Counted from the first letter of the stretch, positions 7,525 to 16,256 are shown. The stretch: DNA of 17,143 nt from Candidatus Aminicenantota bacterium (GCA_029880275.1 JAOUOQ010000016.1:1-17143), one strand, 5' to 3'. A program made the numbers and translations. Notes: a model not told the origin generated them from the letters alone.

Positions 7525-8937
7525 ATGAGCGATGAACCTATTAAAGTATTGTTAATCGAAGACAACCCGGACCACGCCCAATTGATTCAGGAATTGCTGG
7601 CTAAGGAAAGAAGCAAACAGTTCGATTTGGCGTGCGCCGCACGGCTCTCCACAGGACTGAAGCTTCTTGCCAAGAGAAGTATTGATGTAGTCCTGCTGGA
7701 CCTGTCACTTCCAGACGGCCAAAGGCTGGATACCTTTATCAGAGTGCGTGATCACGCACCGCAATTGCCAATTATAGTGCTCACCAGTCTTGACGATAAA
7801 ATGCTGGCAGTTAAGGCAGTTCAGCAAGGTGCGCAAGATTATCTGGTCAAAGGGAGCATCGATAGCAACTTGCTCGGGCGTGCTCTGCTTTACGCCATCG
7901 CACGCAAGCAATTGGAGGAGGCACTGAAGCAAAGTGAGGAGAGATATCGCACCCTCTTCCAATATAGCGGAACTGCTATGGTTATTGCTGAAGATGACAT
8001 GACTATCTCCCTAGTCAATAAAGAGTTTGAGCAGCTTACCGGCTATAGTAAGAACCAGCTTGAAGGAAAGATGACCATTCCCGATTTTCTCGCCGAAAAG
8101 GATAAACAGAAAATAATTGGCTATTATAAAGCCCTCCAAAAGGGCAAGAAGATTCCCCCATCTTATACAGCAAAAATTAAGAGAAAAGATAACCAAATAA
8201 GAACTATCTTTGCCTCAGTGGGACTTATTCCCAGGACAAAAAATAGCATCGCCTCCCTTACCGATATCACTGAGCAAGAGCGGACCGAGAGAGAGCTCAA
8301 AAAGAAATCAAATGAGATACGCAATTATGCCCGGCAGATGAAAATGGCATACCAAGCCTTGGAGAGAGCATATCTGGATATGATACACGCTCTTGTAATT
8401 AGCGTGGAAACCCGCGACCCTTACACCCGAGGACACTCGGAGAGGGTCACCCAATATTCCAAGGAGATTGCTGCGAAGATGGGATGGAATGATAAGGAAC
8501 TGAACAACCTGGAGCTGGCTTGCCGCATCCATGATGTAGGGAAAATAGGAGTAAGCGACAGGATACTGCTGAAAAACGATACTCTCACCATTTCCGAGTG
8601 GGCGGAGATGAAGATGCACCCCGTAAAGGGTGCCGAGATGCTCACCTTCTCCGAATACTTCAAGCCCGTAATACCCATTGTCCGCCATCACCACGAACGA
8701 TGGAATGGGAAAGGCTACCCAGATGGGCTGAAAGGAAAGAATATACCACCGGGTGCCCGCATTCTGGCAGTTGCAGATACCTTTGATGCTATGTCTTCCG
8801 CCCGACCTTATAGAGATGCCATCGACTATAAGAAAATCGTAGTGGAGCTGAAGAAGAACGCCGGAACCCATTTCGACCCTGAGATTGTCGAAATATGGTT
8901 GGAGATAATGGAGAAATACGGGATATCCATCCTCTAA
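7525..8937 (+). CDS. Response regulator with REC, PAS and HD-GYP domains (putative c-di-GMP phosphodiesterase)
   Basis: A 470-residue protein with SD GGAGG at 7512-7516, eight bases before ATG. REC domain (about 6-125): acidic pocket Glu12/Asp13, phospho-acceptor Asp59 (VVLLDLSLPDG), Thr87 and Lys109 are all present. PAS domain (about 136-252): begins SEERYRTLFQYSGTAM and ends ASLTDITEQERTERELKKK, leading into a coiled coil to about 285. HD-GYP domain (about 290-465): RGHSERV (His304), RIHDVGKIG with the His336-Asp337 pair, His365, RHHHERWNGKGYPDGL carrying the GYP motif at 397-399, and VADTFDAM (Asp418). All metal ligands expected for an active c-di-GMP phosphodiesterase appear present. No histidine kinase gene is adjacent, so its partner is elsewhere. 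It probably links a two-component input and a PAS-sensed cue to c-di-GMP breakdown in the cytoplasm. Confidence 0.95.
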   Translation: MSDEPIKVLLIEDNPDHAQLIQELLAKERSKQFDLACAARLSTGLKLLAKRSIDVVLLDLSLPDGQRLDTFIRVRDHAPQLPIIVLTSLDDKMLAVKAVQQGAQDYLVKGSIDSNLLGRALLYAIARKQLEEALKQSEERYRTLFQYSGTAMVIAEDDMTISLVNKEFEQLTGYSKNQLEGKMTIPDFLAEKDKQKIIGYYKALQKGKKIPPSYTAKIKRKDNQIRTIFASVGLIPRTKNSIASLTDITEQERTERELKKKSNEIRNYARQMKMAYQALERAYLDMIHALVISVETRDPYTRGHSERVTQYSKEIAAKMGWNDKELNNLELACRIHDVGKIGVSDRILLKNDTLTISEWAEMKMHPVKGAEMLTFSEYFKPVIPIVRHHHERWNGKGYPDGLKGKNIPPGARILAVADTFDAMSSARPYRDAIDYKKIVVELKKNAGTHFDPEIVEIWLEIMEKYGISIL

Positions 8938-8992
8938 GCCTCCCCCTCCAGTCAAGAACTACTCTTTAAATTTTCAACATATCGCTACCGCT

Positions 8993-9394
8993 CTACCGGC
9001 GGCGGTCCCAATCACAACCATCAATATGTCTCGCGAAGCTGATGTAAGTGCCACTGGTGCTGTTGGGATTACGACTGATGGAGTACTCGCCGATTTCAAT
9101 AGCAACATGGTCACAGGTTTCGTTTGGAATCACCTGGCTTGACTTCACCGCGGTTACCAGGACATTTACTGTTTTTAGAGTCAGGTTAGAACCAGGTCCC
9201 ATGACCTGTCTCCAGAATCCCAGGTGGTCCTCCCGTTTTCTAATCATCTTGCCTCTATCTGTAAAGAAAACGATATCCTCTCCACATAAATCGGCCATTC
9301 TCTCAGGATTGACTCCCCTGATCTTCTCCTTAAGTGTGGTATGCCTTGCCTCAATATTCTCACGAAGCCCATTGTAAAACTTAGCCCAATCCAT
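8993..9394 (-). CDS. Small NTF2-like/SnoaL-like (DUF4440-type) protein
   Basis: A 133-residue protein on the minus strand with an excellent SD (AAGGAGGAG, core at 9399-9403) four bases before ATG. Features of the cone-shaped NTF2 fold are an N-terminal amphipathic helix with NPERMADLCGEDIVFFTDRGKMIRKRED, a helix with GFWRQVM, and beta-strands with LTLKTVNVLV, DHVAIEIGEYSIS and GTYISFARHIDG. Members are small-molecule-binding or isomerase-like proteins whose function is often unknown. The C-terminus is short and ends in DGCDWDRRR, where relatives usually continue with a strand like W(R/K)I..D.WN. Slight truncation is therefore possible, although the core fold should be intact. It lies 86 bases downstream of the kinase gene on the same strand and converges with the HD-GYP gene. 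No functional link to the kinase is evident. Confidence 0.72.
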   Translation of the reverse strand: MDWAKFYNGLRENIEARHTTLKEKIRGVNPERMADLCGEDIVFFTDRGKMIRKREDHLGFWRQVMGPGSNLTLKTVNVLVTAVKSSQVIPNETCDHVAIEIGEYSISRNPNSTSGTYISFARHIDGCDWDRRR

Positions 9395-9480
9395 TTCTCC
9401 TCCTTTTTAAATTTATATTTTGTGAAATGATGTAAAATAAAGACTAAATGTAAATATAGAATATGAACAAATAGAATTAA

Positions 9481-12054
9481 TTATGAAATCATGTTGTGAA
9501 TTGATAATAGCTTACCATAATTTATCAATCTTTCTTCGTATTTTTTCTTTTCTTTATTCACAATCTCTTTGAAACGAGCATCGTCACGCAGATTGTCGTA
9601 GAAAGGACAATTGATTAAGAAAGGATAGGGGTAAAGGTATACCTGTTCATATTCAAAGCTTTTTTCAATTCCTTCGTTGATGCCCTCAATCGCCTCATCT
9701 CTCATTCCTAAAAGAGAATAAATGCTTGTTGCTTCATAGTGATAAGAAGGAACGACATCTTTAATAAGCGCCAGAGCCTTATCTTTTTCACCTTTCGCTG
9801 CAAGTAACCAGGCACGATAAGATTGCATACTCCGCTCACCCGGCTTAATCTCTTCTGCTCTGGCTAATGCTTTCTCTGCTTCACCATATTGCTTGGTCAT
9901 TATAAAGTATCTCGCATAATCAAGATGGAGCCTGAAATCATTGGGTTCTATCTCTAAGGCTCTCTCCAGGTGAAGTGCAGCTTGCTCAAATTCTCCAATA
10001 TACATATAACTACGGGCGCAAAGACTATACGCTCTCACATATAAAGGGTCACGCTCTAAAGACCTTGAATAATACTCAATAGCTTGACGATATAAACCAA
10101 TAGAGAAAAGAAAAGACCCTACCATATAATTAATTGACGAGCTATGGGGGTCTATTTCTAAGGCTCTTTTGAAACTTTGATACGCCCTGTCCAGGTCCTC
10201 CTTATAAAAGTATGCCCACCCCAGACCCACATTCGCTTCTGCTAAATTCGGGTCTATCTCATACGCTATCTCATAATTCTTGAGCATTAAATCAAGGTCT
10301 TTTTTATTCTTATGCCTGACAAAATGAGCCTCATAGGCATTGGCTAAGCCCCAATACGCTAAAGCGTAATTCGGGTCGATTTCAACCGCTTGATTATACA
10401 TCCTCACGCCATCTTCAAAATTTTCCTCCTGGTAAGAATTTCTATAATTTCTTTCAAAATGTTTTCCCAGCTGGTAGAATTGATAAGCTTCAATATTCTC
10501 GGTATAATGTTTCACCAGCCGCCTGTCTCTCTCACCCATCAGCTCGATTTTGAGCGCCTTGACAATGGCTTGGGCGATTTCGTCCTGAATAGCAAAGATA
10601 TCTTCCATCTCCCGATTGAATCTATCAGACCACAGATGGTAGCCATCGGCGACATTGATAAGCTGAGCCATGATCCGAAGCCGATTGTCCGCTTTCCGTA
10701 CGCTGCCTTCGAGCACGGTATCCACATTCAGCTTCTTGCCGATCTCACGGATGTCTAACTCTTTTCCTTTAAATGAAAACGCCGAGGTGCGAGCAACAAC
10801 CCTCAGGTCTTCGATCTTGCTCAGCGCATTGATAAGCTCCTCTGCCAGGCCATCGCAGAAATACTCCTGATCCCCCTGGGGACTCATATCCACAAATGGC
10901 AGCACTGCGATGGAGCGCTGAGGCACTGGAGGGACAGGCTGCTCTTTCGTAAATTCAGTTTTCATAATTCGGCTGATGAAAAAATATCCAGCGATTATGA
11001 CTACTGCAGCCAAAAAGAGGATTCCGGGGACCATAAGAGGTTTAAAACGCCTTCTTGGAGTTTCTCTGCTGACAACTTTTCTGGAGGGAATTGCCCTCGC
11101 TTTTAATTCTTTTCTCAACCGACGCAAATCCACTATCAATTCATCCGCATGCTGGTATCGGTCGGACGGCTCCTTTTCCAGGCATTTGTTTACGATTCTC
11201 TCTAACTCCAGTGGCACCCCTGTTCGCAATCCCGTCAGCGGCGGTGGAGTCTCGTGGAGAATCGAATACACCGCTCCCTGCTCATATTCCCCTTTGAATG
11301 GCATCTGCCCGGCAATCATCTCGTACAAAACAACCCCCAGAGACCAGATGTCCGTGCGCTGATCCACCGCTTCCCCTTTTGCCTGTTCGGGTGACATGTA
11401 TGATACCGTACCCATGATGGTTGCTGTGCGGGTAATCTTCGTTCGCTCAGCTAATTTCGCCAGGCCAAAATCCATAATCTTAGCCTTACCTCTCTCCGTT
11501 ACCATAATATTGGCGCTTTTGATATCCCGATGAACGATTCCCTTCTCATGGGCTTCCTGCAATCCCTCTGCAGCCTGAATAGCAATGTTCAGGGCTTCAT
11601 CCAATTTCAATGGTCCCGATTCAATTTTTTCTTTAAGGCTCTGACCATCAATATAAGCCATGGAAATGAAGGTTTGCCCTTCAGCCTCATCAATTTCATA
11701 CACGGTACAGATGTGGGGATGGTCCAATGCCGCAGCGGCTTGTGCTTCAAGCACAAAACGGGGTTTTTCCTCCTTACTCCCTAGGGCATAAGGGGTGAGA
11801 AACTTCAGCGCCACGGTGCGTTTGAGCTTGGTGTCCTCAGCTTTATATACCACGCCCATACCCCCTCTGCCCAGCTCTTCAATGATCTCGTATCTTTTAG
11901 CAAAAGTACTTCCTCTGGTTAATTCTCTTATGGGGATCTGGAGAGTCTTGGTGTAAGAAGCAGAGATCTCCTCTGAGGAAGGAAGCTGAGTCCCACACTT
12001 ACCACAGAAGCGAGTATCCGTGGGATTATCAAAATGGCATTTGGGGCATTTCAT
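9481..12054 (-). CDS. Transmembrane Ser/Thr protein kinase with zinc ribbon, TolB-like domain and TPR repeats
   Basis: An 857-residue protein. Zinc ribbon: CPKC...CGKC with Cys3, 6, 17 and 20. Kinase domain, residues 55-315: Gly-rich loop LGRGGMGVVY (61-70), Lys84 (VALKF), catalytic loop HRDIKSAN (175-182), DFGLA (195-199), SPEQ (221-224) and IWSLGVVLYEM. All catalytic residues are present, so it should be an active PknB-type kinase. A transmembrane segment (about 339-360) follows a basic stretch. The extracytoplasmic part starts with a TolB/FlgO-like adenylate-cyclase-associated domain (SIAVLPFVDMSP to about 505) and continues with roughly eight TPRs (about 525-820). It probably senses something outside the membrane and phosphorylates cytoplasmic Thr/Ser targets. 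SD GGGAGG (12066-12071) lies 11 bases before ATG. A broken second copy of its N-terminus lies at 13868-14289, and an FHA-phosphatase gene lies further upstream. Confidence 0.95.
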   Translation of the reverse strand: MKCPKCHFDNPTDTRFCGKCGTQLPSSEEISASYTKTLQIPIRELTRGSTFAKRYEIIEELGRGGMGVVYKAEDTKLKRTVALKFLTPYALGSKEEKPRFVLEAQAAAALDHPHICTVYEIDEAEGQTFISMAYIDGQSLKEKIESGPLKLDEALNIAIQAAEGLQEAHEKGIVHRDIKSANIMVTERGKAKIMDFGLAKLAERTKITRTATIMGTVSYMSPEQAKGEAVDQRTDIWSLGVVLYEMIAGQMPFKGEYEQGAVYSILHETPPPLTGLRTGVPLELERIVNKCLEKEPSDRYQHADELIVDLRRLRKELKARAIPSRKVVSRETPRRRFKPLMVPGILFLAAVVIIAGYFFISRIMKTEFTKEQPVPPVPQRSIAVLPFVDMSPQGDQEYFCDGLAEELINALSKIEDLRVVARTSAFSFKGKELDIREIGKKLNVDTVLEGSVRKADNRLRIMAQLINVADGYHLWSDRFNREMEDIFAIQDEIAQAIVKALKIELMGERDRRLVKHYTENIEAYQFYQLGKHFERNYRNSYQEENFEDGVRMYNQAVEIDPNYALAYWGLANAYEAHFVRHKNKKDLDLMLKNYEIAYEIDPNLAEANVGLGWAYFYKEDLDRAYQSFKRALEIDPHSSSINYMVGSFLFSIGLYRQAIEYYSRSLERDPLYVRAYSLCARSYMYIGEFEQAALHLERALEIEPNDFRLHLDYARYFIMTKQYGEAEKALARAEEIKPGERSMQSYRAWLLAAKGEKDKALALIKDVVPSYHYEATSIYSLLGMRDEAIEGINEGIEKSFEYEQVYLYPYPFLINCPFYDNLRDDARFKEIVNKEKKKYEERLINYGKLLSIHNMIS

Positions 12055-12110
12055 AAAAAGAGCAACCTCCCTTCTTATTAGCCACAGAGAATATCATTTA
12101 GCTTTGTTTG

Positions 12111-12139
12111 ATTATACAGAAATAAAAAATCTAAATCAA
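12111..12139 (-). promoter_or_regulatory. Predicted promoter of the Ser/Thr kinase gene
   Basis: On the minus strand, TTGATT (12139-12134) and a perfect TATAAT (12116-12111) are separated by 17 bases. The -10 box lies about 55 bases before the kinase ATG, so the leader would be about 50 bases. It is divergent from the PLP-enzyme gene. Confidence 0.6.
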
Positions 12140-12223
12140 CAATAATAGCTAAAAAGGATTGGAAGACCGCAACAAATAATGTAGCACATTAAAAAATTTG
12201 CCCGAGGATCTATTAGTAGCGAG

Positions 12224-12241
12224 TAAAGCAATATTGCTTTA
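12224..12241. promoter_or_regulatory. 18-bp perfect palindrome in the divergent intergenic region (operator candidate)
   Basis: TAAAGCAATATTGCTTTA is a perfect two-fold symmetric sequence with no loop. It lies between the divergent kinase and PLP-enzyme genes, about 100 bases before the PLP-enzyme ATG and 85 bases upstream of the predicted kinase -35 box. Its size suits a homodimeric regulator. No regulator gene is adjacent, so the binding protein is unknown. Confidence 0.4.
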
Positions 12242-12342
12242 TTATCTGTTCAAAATAACTTCTCTTTTATTCAACAGAGAGGTAAAATAAAAAGGTTAAG
12301 ACATATTATTTAATCAAATATCCTTTAAAAGGAGGTATACAA

Positions 12343-13809
12343 ATGAAACCTAAATACAAGTTCCAATGGTACCAGGAGATATACAACAATATACCTAAGA
12401 TTATTGAAGAGGCAAGAAAAGCAGCAAAGGAGCTGGACCTGGATAAGTTGAAAAATAAAATCGGGTTGTATCCGGGCAGCTCATCCTGTCCCGGATCGCT
12501 GCCAAGCTATGTCCTCGACGCAATCATTAAAGCAAATCAGATCCCGCTACTCCCCATGAGAAAGGTAGAGGATGAACTTAGAGAGGTCGTAAAGGACATT
12601 TATGGTGATGAGTATGATGCCGCCGCAACCAACACCTGCGAGGCGGCATTGCGGGTCTGTTTTGAGATTCTATTTGCCCCGCCGACCATGAGGAAAGGGG
12701 ATGCGTATAGAGCGAGGTATATCGCACCCTATGGTGAAGATTTTGAGTTTATGGCGGCATACGGAAGACCATTCCCTCCAAAGTACAAAAACCTGTTTAT
12801 CGACAGAAGCTGTTCAGCCGGAGAATTGGGTGTGGAGGGAAAGAGCCTTACCAACCTTGACTCAATCTTTGTCCGGCTCGCAGGCGTAAGGTATGAGGTC
12901 CACGGGATAAAATTCAACCCGGTCCCGTTGATGACAAGAGCAAATGCCGAGAAATCTATTGAGAGAATAGCGGAGGTCGCGGACCGCCACGCGGAGAGCC
13001 TGTCAGGCTTTGAAAGCATCGGTTACGATACTCCAGGTTACGGGTATGGAGAGAAAGATGAGAACGGTATCCCAAAGCTCAAGAAGCTAATGGGACAGCT
13101 CGCTGAGCAATATGATGTCCCTTACTTGGTGGACAGTGCCAGTTGTCTTCCTGTTATAGGGCTCTCCCCTAAAGGTGTTGGCGCAGATATCATGGTTTGG
13201 AGCATGGATAAAGTGGCCCGAGCTCCTGCCAGCGGCCTCATTGTCGGTAAAGAAGAGATTATGGTTCCCATTCGAAAAGGCCTGGGATTGGGCGGCCACA
13301 GATACGGCGAGGTTTCATCCCATAGTAAGGCTCTTTTTTCACTTTGTGACCCGGGGAGGGATACCGTAGTCGGCATGACCACCTTTCTGAAGATGCTCCG
13401 CGATGACCCGGATAGAATAAAAAGACCTATTGATAAATTCCACGATATAATCGTAGAAGAATTCAATTCCCTTCAGCCGAGCAGGTTCAGGGATAAGCTC
13501 ATCATCACAAAATCCTATAATATGGGTGGAACCGAACTCAATTACGAACAGACCTGGGATGATGGTGAATTCGGGATACCAATTTTTACCGTGGAGGACT
13601 TATTTGCCAACACCAATCCCCTGGCCTCCGCTCAGGAAGAAATGGGTGTTTACCCAGCCACCATCTATAGCGGGAACATGTTCTTTGGTCCGGGATTAGG
13701 AACTCTGGATGAAAATGCGGAACTAAACGAAGAATACACAAGGTTAGGCGTAAAAGCTCTTGTCCGGGCTGTTGAAATTGTCTGCAAATATGCAGGTCTG
13801 GGAGATTAG
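12343..13809 (+). CDS. PLP-dependent enzyme, fold type I, SelA-like/aminotransferase class V-like
   Basis: A 488-residue protein with SD GGAGGT at 12331-12336, six bases before ATG. The N-terminal part has GLYPGSSSCPGS (41-52) and ATNTCEAALRVCFEIL, a cofactor-phosphate-binding arrangement. PYLVDSASCLP (260-270) contains Asp264, which should pair with the pyridine nitrogen. GADIMVWSMDKVARAPASGLIVG (280-302) contains Lys290, the expected Schiff-base lysine. The VD-A..LP and GADI..WS.DK..R.P.SG pattern resembles SelA and the SelA-like lyases of sugar-amino-acid catabolism (DgaE-type). The protein lacks a classical SelA N-terminal domain and no selB or tRNA-Sec is nearby, so selenocysteine synthesis is unlikely. 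The reaction could be a beta-elimination, aldol cleavage or decarboxylation; the substrate is unknown. It appears monocistronic, between the intact kinase and the kinase pseudogene. Confidence 0.8.
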   Translation: MKPKYKFQWYQEIYNNIPKIIEEARKAAKELDLDKLKNKIGLYPGSSSCPGSLPSYVLDAIIKANQIPLLPMRKVEDELREVVKDIYGDEYDAAATNTCEAALRVCFEILFAPPTMRKGDAYRARYIAPYGEDFEFMAAYGRPFPPKYKNLFIDRSCSAGELGVEGKSLTNLDSIFVRLAGVRYEVHGIKFNPVPLMTRANAEKSIERIAEVADRHAESLSGFESIGYDTPGYGYGEKDENGIPKLKKLMGQLAEQYDVPYLVDSASCLPVIGLSPKGVGADIMVWSMDKVARAPASGLIVGKEEIMVPIRKGLGLGGHRYGEVSSHSKALFSLCDPGRDTVVGMTTFLKMLRDDPDRIKRPIDKFHDIIVEEFNSLQPSRFRDKLIITKSYNMGGTELNYEQTWDDGEFGIPIFTVEDLFANTNPLASAQEEMGVYPATIYSGNMFFGPGLGTLDENAELNEEYTRLGVKALVRAVEIVCKYAGLGD

Positions 13810-13867
13810 GGCTCTCACCCTGCCTTTTAAGGTAAAAGGGGAACTAAAAAAGCCAATAAACAAGTTT

Positions 13868-14289
13868 TTAATCTTTGATATAAGCCATCGCAATAAAGGT
13901 TTGCCCTTTAGCCTTATCAATTTCGTGAACGGTACAAATATTAGGATGATCCAGTGCTGCAGCGGCTTGTGCCCCACAGACAAATAGCTCTTTGGCCTCC
14001 GAGTCGCTTGTTAACTCAGAAGACAGGAACTTTATACTTTATGGTAAGGGTAGGCTTTGGCTTAGTATCTTTGGTTTTATAAACCACCCCCCATACTCCC
14101 TCTGCCCAGCTCTTCAATGACCTGGTATCTTTTTGCAAAAGTACTTCCTCTGGTTAATTCTCTTATGGGTGTTTGGAGGGTTTTCGTCTTGGCTAAAGAG
14201 ATTTCCTCTGAGGGAGGTAGCTGAGTCCCACACTTGCCGCAATAATAGGTATCATCAGGATTATCAAAATGACACTTAGGGCATTTCAT
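13868..14289 (-). pseudogene. Decayed N-terminal copy of the zinc-ribbon Ser/Thr kinase
   Basis: Reading the minus strand from ATG 14289, the zinc ribbon (Cys3, 6, 17 and 20) and the segment up to the Gly-rich loop are nearly identical to residues 1-65 of the intact kinase at 12054. One extra base in a six-base C/G run (14087-14092) shifts the frame and gives a stop soon after. Restoring the frame recovers GVVYKTKDTK. A second shift near 14020 restores AQAAAALDHPNICTVHEID and GQTFIAMAYI, ending in TAA at 13868-13870. Homology stops around kinase residue 136, before the catalytic HRD and DFG motifs, so no active kinase can be made. A 70-residue zinc-ribbon peptide could still be translated. 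Its start is preceded by a purine-rich AAAGGGGACC stretch. It is best read as a remnant of a duplicated kinase gene. Confidence 0.9.
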
Positions 14290-14579
14290 TGCCCAAGGTC
14301 CCCTTTTTATTGTTTCATAACAATATAATATTTAATGAATAAATAGTCAAGCTTAACAGCAAGTCAATTTATTTCATGGTGAATCCCGGCTCTGATCTCG
14401 CAGTGTCAGATGATGGCTCTATTCCTTATGTTACTGTTCGTGTTTCGATTGTCCCATCAAACCGTTTTACACTTGCTGCGCCTGGCCTCTTTTGACTATT
14501 AGTACATAGGTGATATTTGAACCAGCTATAATTAAGTCAAGAGAGCTCCACCATACTTCAGGCCTGACTTGGGAGAATA
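14290..14579. other. Intergenic region without recognisable gene
   Basis: About 290 bases between the kinase pseudogene and the 3' end of the FHA-phosphatase gene. The first 60 bases are AT-rich and may retain the promoter of the dead kinase. A 40-codon open stretch on the plus strand from ATG 14376 has no SD and no recognisable content. No terminator hairpin with a T-run was found after the phosphatase gene. Confidence 0.45.
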
Positions 14580-16256
14580 TTAAGAGGTTCTTTTGATGAC
14601 GACGAGGGTCATATCGTCTATTTGTTCAGCACCAGAGGTGAACGAATTGACTTCATCAAAGATTCTTTCCAGAAGTTTCTGGGCGGGTAAATTAGAGTGC
14701 TTTTTAAGTAATCTTATGAGTTTGTCCTCACTGTATTCTTCATTTTCCTTATTAAGACTTTCGGTTATTCCATCGGTAAAAAGAAGAGCCACATCTCCGG
14801 GATTTAAAGCCACTTTTTTCGCTTCATAGTTAACGGAAGGAAGTACACCCAAGCACAAGCCGCAGCTTTCCAAACGATGAATTTTCCCTTTCCTATCAAG
14901 GATAAGCGGAGGATTATGCCCGGCATTAATATATCTTAACTCACCGCTTTTTCTGTTTAACTCGCAAAAGAAAAAAGTTATAAAACGATTTATGGCAGAA
15001 CTGCGGTGTACGTAATTGTTCAATTTAGCCGCCATTTCCTCTAATTTGTAGTGAGGATAAACCTCTGAATGAACAGCTCCCCGTAAAGAAGCCATGAGAA
15101 GGGAAGCACTAACCCCTTTCCCGGAAACATCCGCAATAATAATACCTAAGCGACAAGGATCGATGGTGATAAAATCGTAATAATCCCCACCAACTTGATG
15201 ACAGGGTATGTTGGAGCCGGCGATTTCAAAATTTTCGCACTCAGGATTTTCTTTAGGAAGCAAGTCTTTTTGAATCTGGGCAGCCAATTCAAGCTCTTTT
15301 TCAATTCTTTCTTTCTCAACAGATTCCTCGAAAAGCTTGGCATTTTCAATCTTGACAGCTGCTAAGTTGGATAAAAGAATAAGCAATCTTAGGTCTTCTT
15401 CCGAGAACTGGTCAAGCAGATATATCCGGTCTGAGTAGACTATTCCTATAATTTCTTTATTATTCCATAAAGGCACACACATTGCCGAATGGATGCTGGA
15501 TTTAATAATACTATCCTGCATCCTGAAACGAGGGTCAGACTGGGCATCGTAAGTAAGAACTGCCGAATTCTTATTGAGAGCTATGTTGATAATGCTCTGG
15601 CTTACCTGAATTTTCCGATTTTTAAGGTCTTTGTTATTAATGCGAACCACTTTTGGAATTAATTGAGCGGGATTGCCTTCTCGCAGCATGAGAATCCCTC
15701 TGTCCATAGGGAGATTCTGGCAAATTAAATCCATGACATGGTCTAACAGCTCTTCAATGGGCTTATGAGAAATAAGAGCTTTGCTGACTTCACTTAATAC
15801 AGAATAGGCTTTATGTTCTGATTTGATCCTTTCTGCATCGAAAACAGCATAGTCGGCTTTAAAAGTTGTATCAATATCGGGCTTTTTCAGAATGTCTTTG
15901 AGATGAATTACGGTATTTACATTTGCCGAGAGGGCGGCAGCTTCTATAACTTCGACATTTGTCGACAGCTCTTTATCAAAGATAATCCGTGTCAAGCCTA
16001 TAAGAATCTCATCTCCTTTTTTGAGTTCGGTCTCGGATTGAATCTTTTTGCCATTAACAAAGGTTCCGTTTTTGCTGCTGTTATCACGAACTGCATATCC
16101 CGATTCCGAAGGATAAAGGAAAGCATGATGCCCTGAACAGAATGAATCAGCAACGGAGATGGTATTATCGGCAGAACGTCCTATAGAGACTTTCTCTTTC
16201 TTGAGAGTAAGCCAGAATGGCTTTCCCTTTTTTGGATAGACAAACAGTTTCGGCAT
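14580..16256 (-). CDS. FHA-GAF-PP2C (SpoIIE/RsbU-type) protein phosphatase
   Basis: A 558-residue protein. FHA domain (about 5-95): GRS (Arg27), SGHH (Ser41/His44), SSKNGTFVNG (Asn63) and GDEI, the residues that bind phosphothreonine. GAF domain (about 165-305): VMDLICQNLPMDRGILML, then DPRFR, then SAMCVPLWNNKEIIGIVYSD. A helical linker (VEKERIEKELELAAQIQKDLLP) is the usual entry to SpoIIE-type phosphatases. PP2C domain (about 345-556): VGGDYYDF (Asp358), ADVSGKG (Asp376), INAGHNPP, FTDGITES (Asp495) and QIDDMT (Asp548), giving the metal-binding Asp set. It should dephosphorylate Ser/Thr phosphoproteins, often anti-sigma-factor antagonists, when recruited by FHA binding. Near a Ser/Thr kinase, it plausibly reads or opposes that kinase's output. 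AAAGG at 16267-16271 lies ten bases before ATG. It is on the same strand as, and downstream of, the tRNAs. Confidence 0.95.
   Translation of the reverse strand: MPKLFVYPKKGKPFWLTLKKEKVSIGRSADNTISVADSFCSGHHAFLYPSESGYAVRDNSSKNGTFVNGKKIQSETELKKGDEILIGLTRIIFDKELSTNVEVIEAAALSANVNTVIHLKDILKKPDIDTTFKADYAVFDAERIKSEHKAYSVLSEVSKALISHKPIEELLDHVMDLICQNLPMDRGILMLREGNPAQLIPKVVRINNKDLKNRKIQVSQSIINIALNKNSAVLTYDAQSDPRFRMQDSIIKSSIHSAMCVPLWNNKEIIGIVYSDRIYLLDQFSEEDLRLLILLSNLAAVKIENAKLFEESVEKERIEKELELAAQIQKDLLPKENPECENFEIAGSNIPCHQVGGDYYDFITIDPCRLGIIIADVSGKGVSASLLMASLRGAVHSEVYPHYKLEEMAAKLNNYVHRSSAINRFITFFFCELNRKSGELRYINAGHNPPLILDRKGKIHRLESCGLCLGVLPSVNYEAKKVALNPGDVALLFTDGITESLNKENEEYSEDKLIRLLKKHSNLPAQKLLERIFDEVNSFTSGAEQIDDMTLVVIKRTS

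Noticed and set aside
8308..8955. Long minus-strand ORF (215 codons) opposite the HD-GYP domain
   Set aside because: It is fully antisense to a confidently identified HD-GYP domain, its translation has no domain character, and it has no ribosome-binding site. It is a shadow frame.
12343..13809. Assignment as selenocysteine synthase (selA)
   Set aside because: The fold motifs are SelA-like, but there is no selB or tRNA-Sec nearby, and the motifs around the lysine and the N-terminus differ from classical SelA.
13823..13839. Hairpin CCTTTTA-AGG-TAAAAGG after the PLP-enzyme gene
   Set aside because: It is close to the stop codon but AT-rich and followed by GGGAAC rather than T residues, so it is not a convincing terminator.
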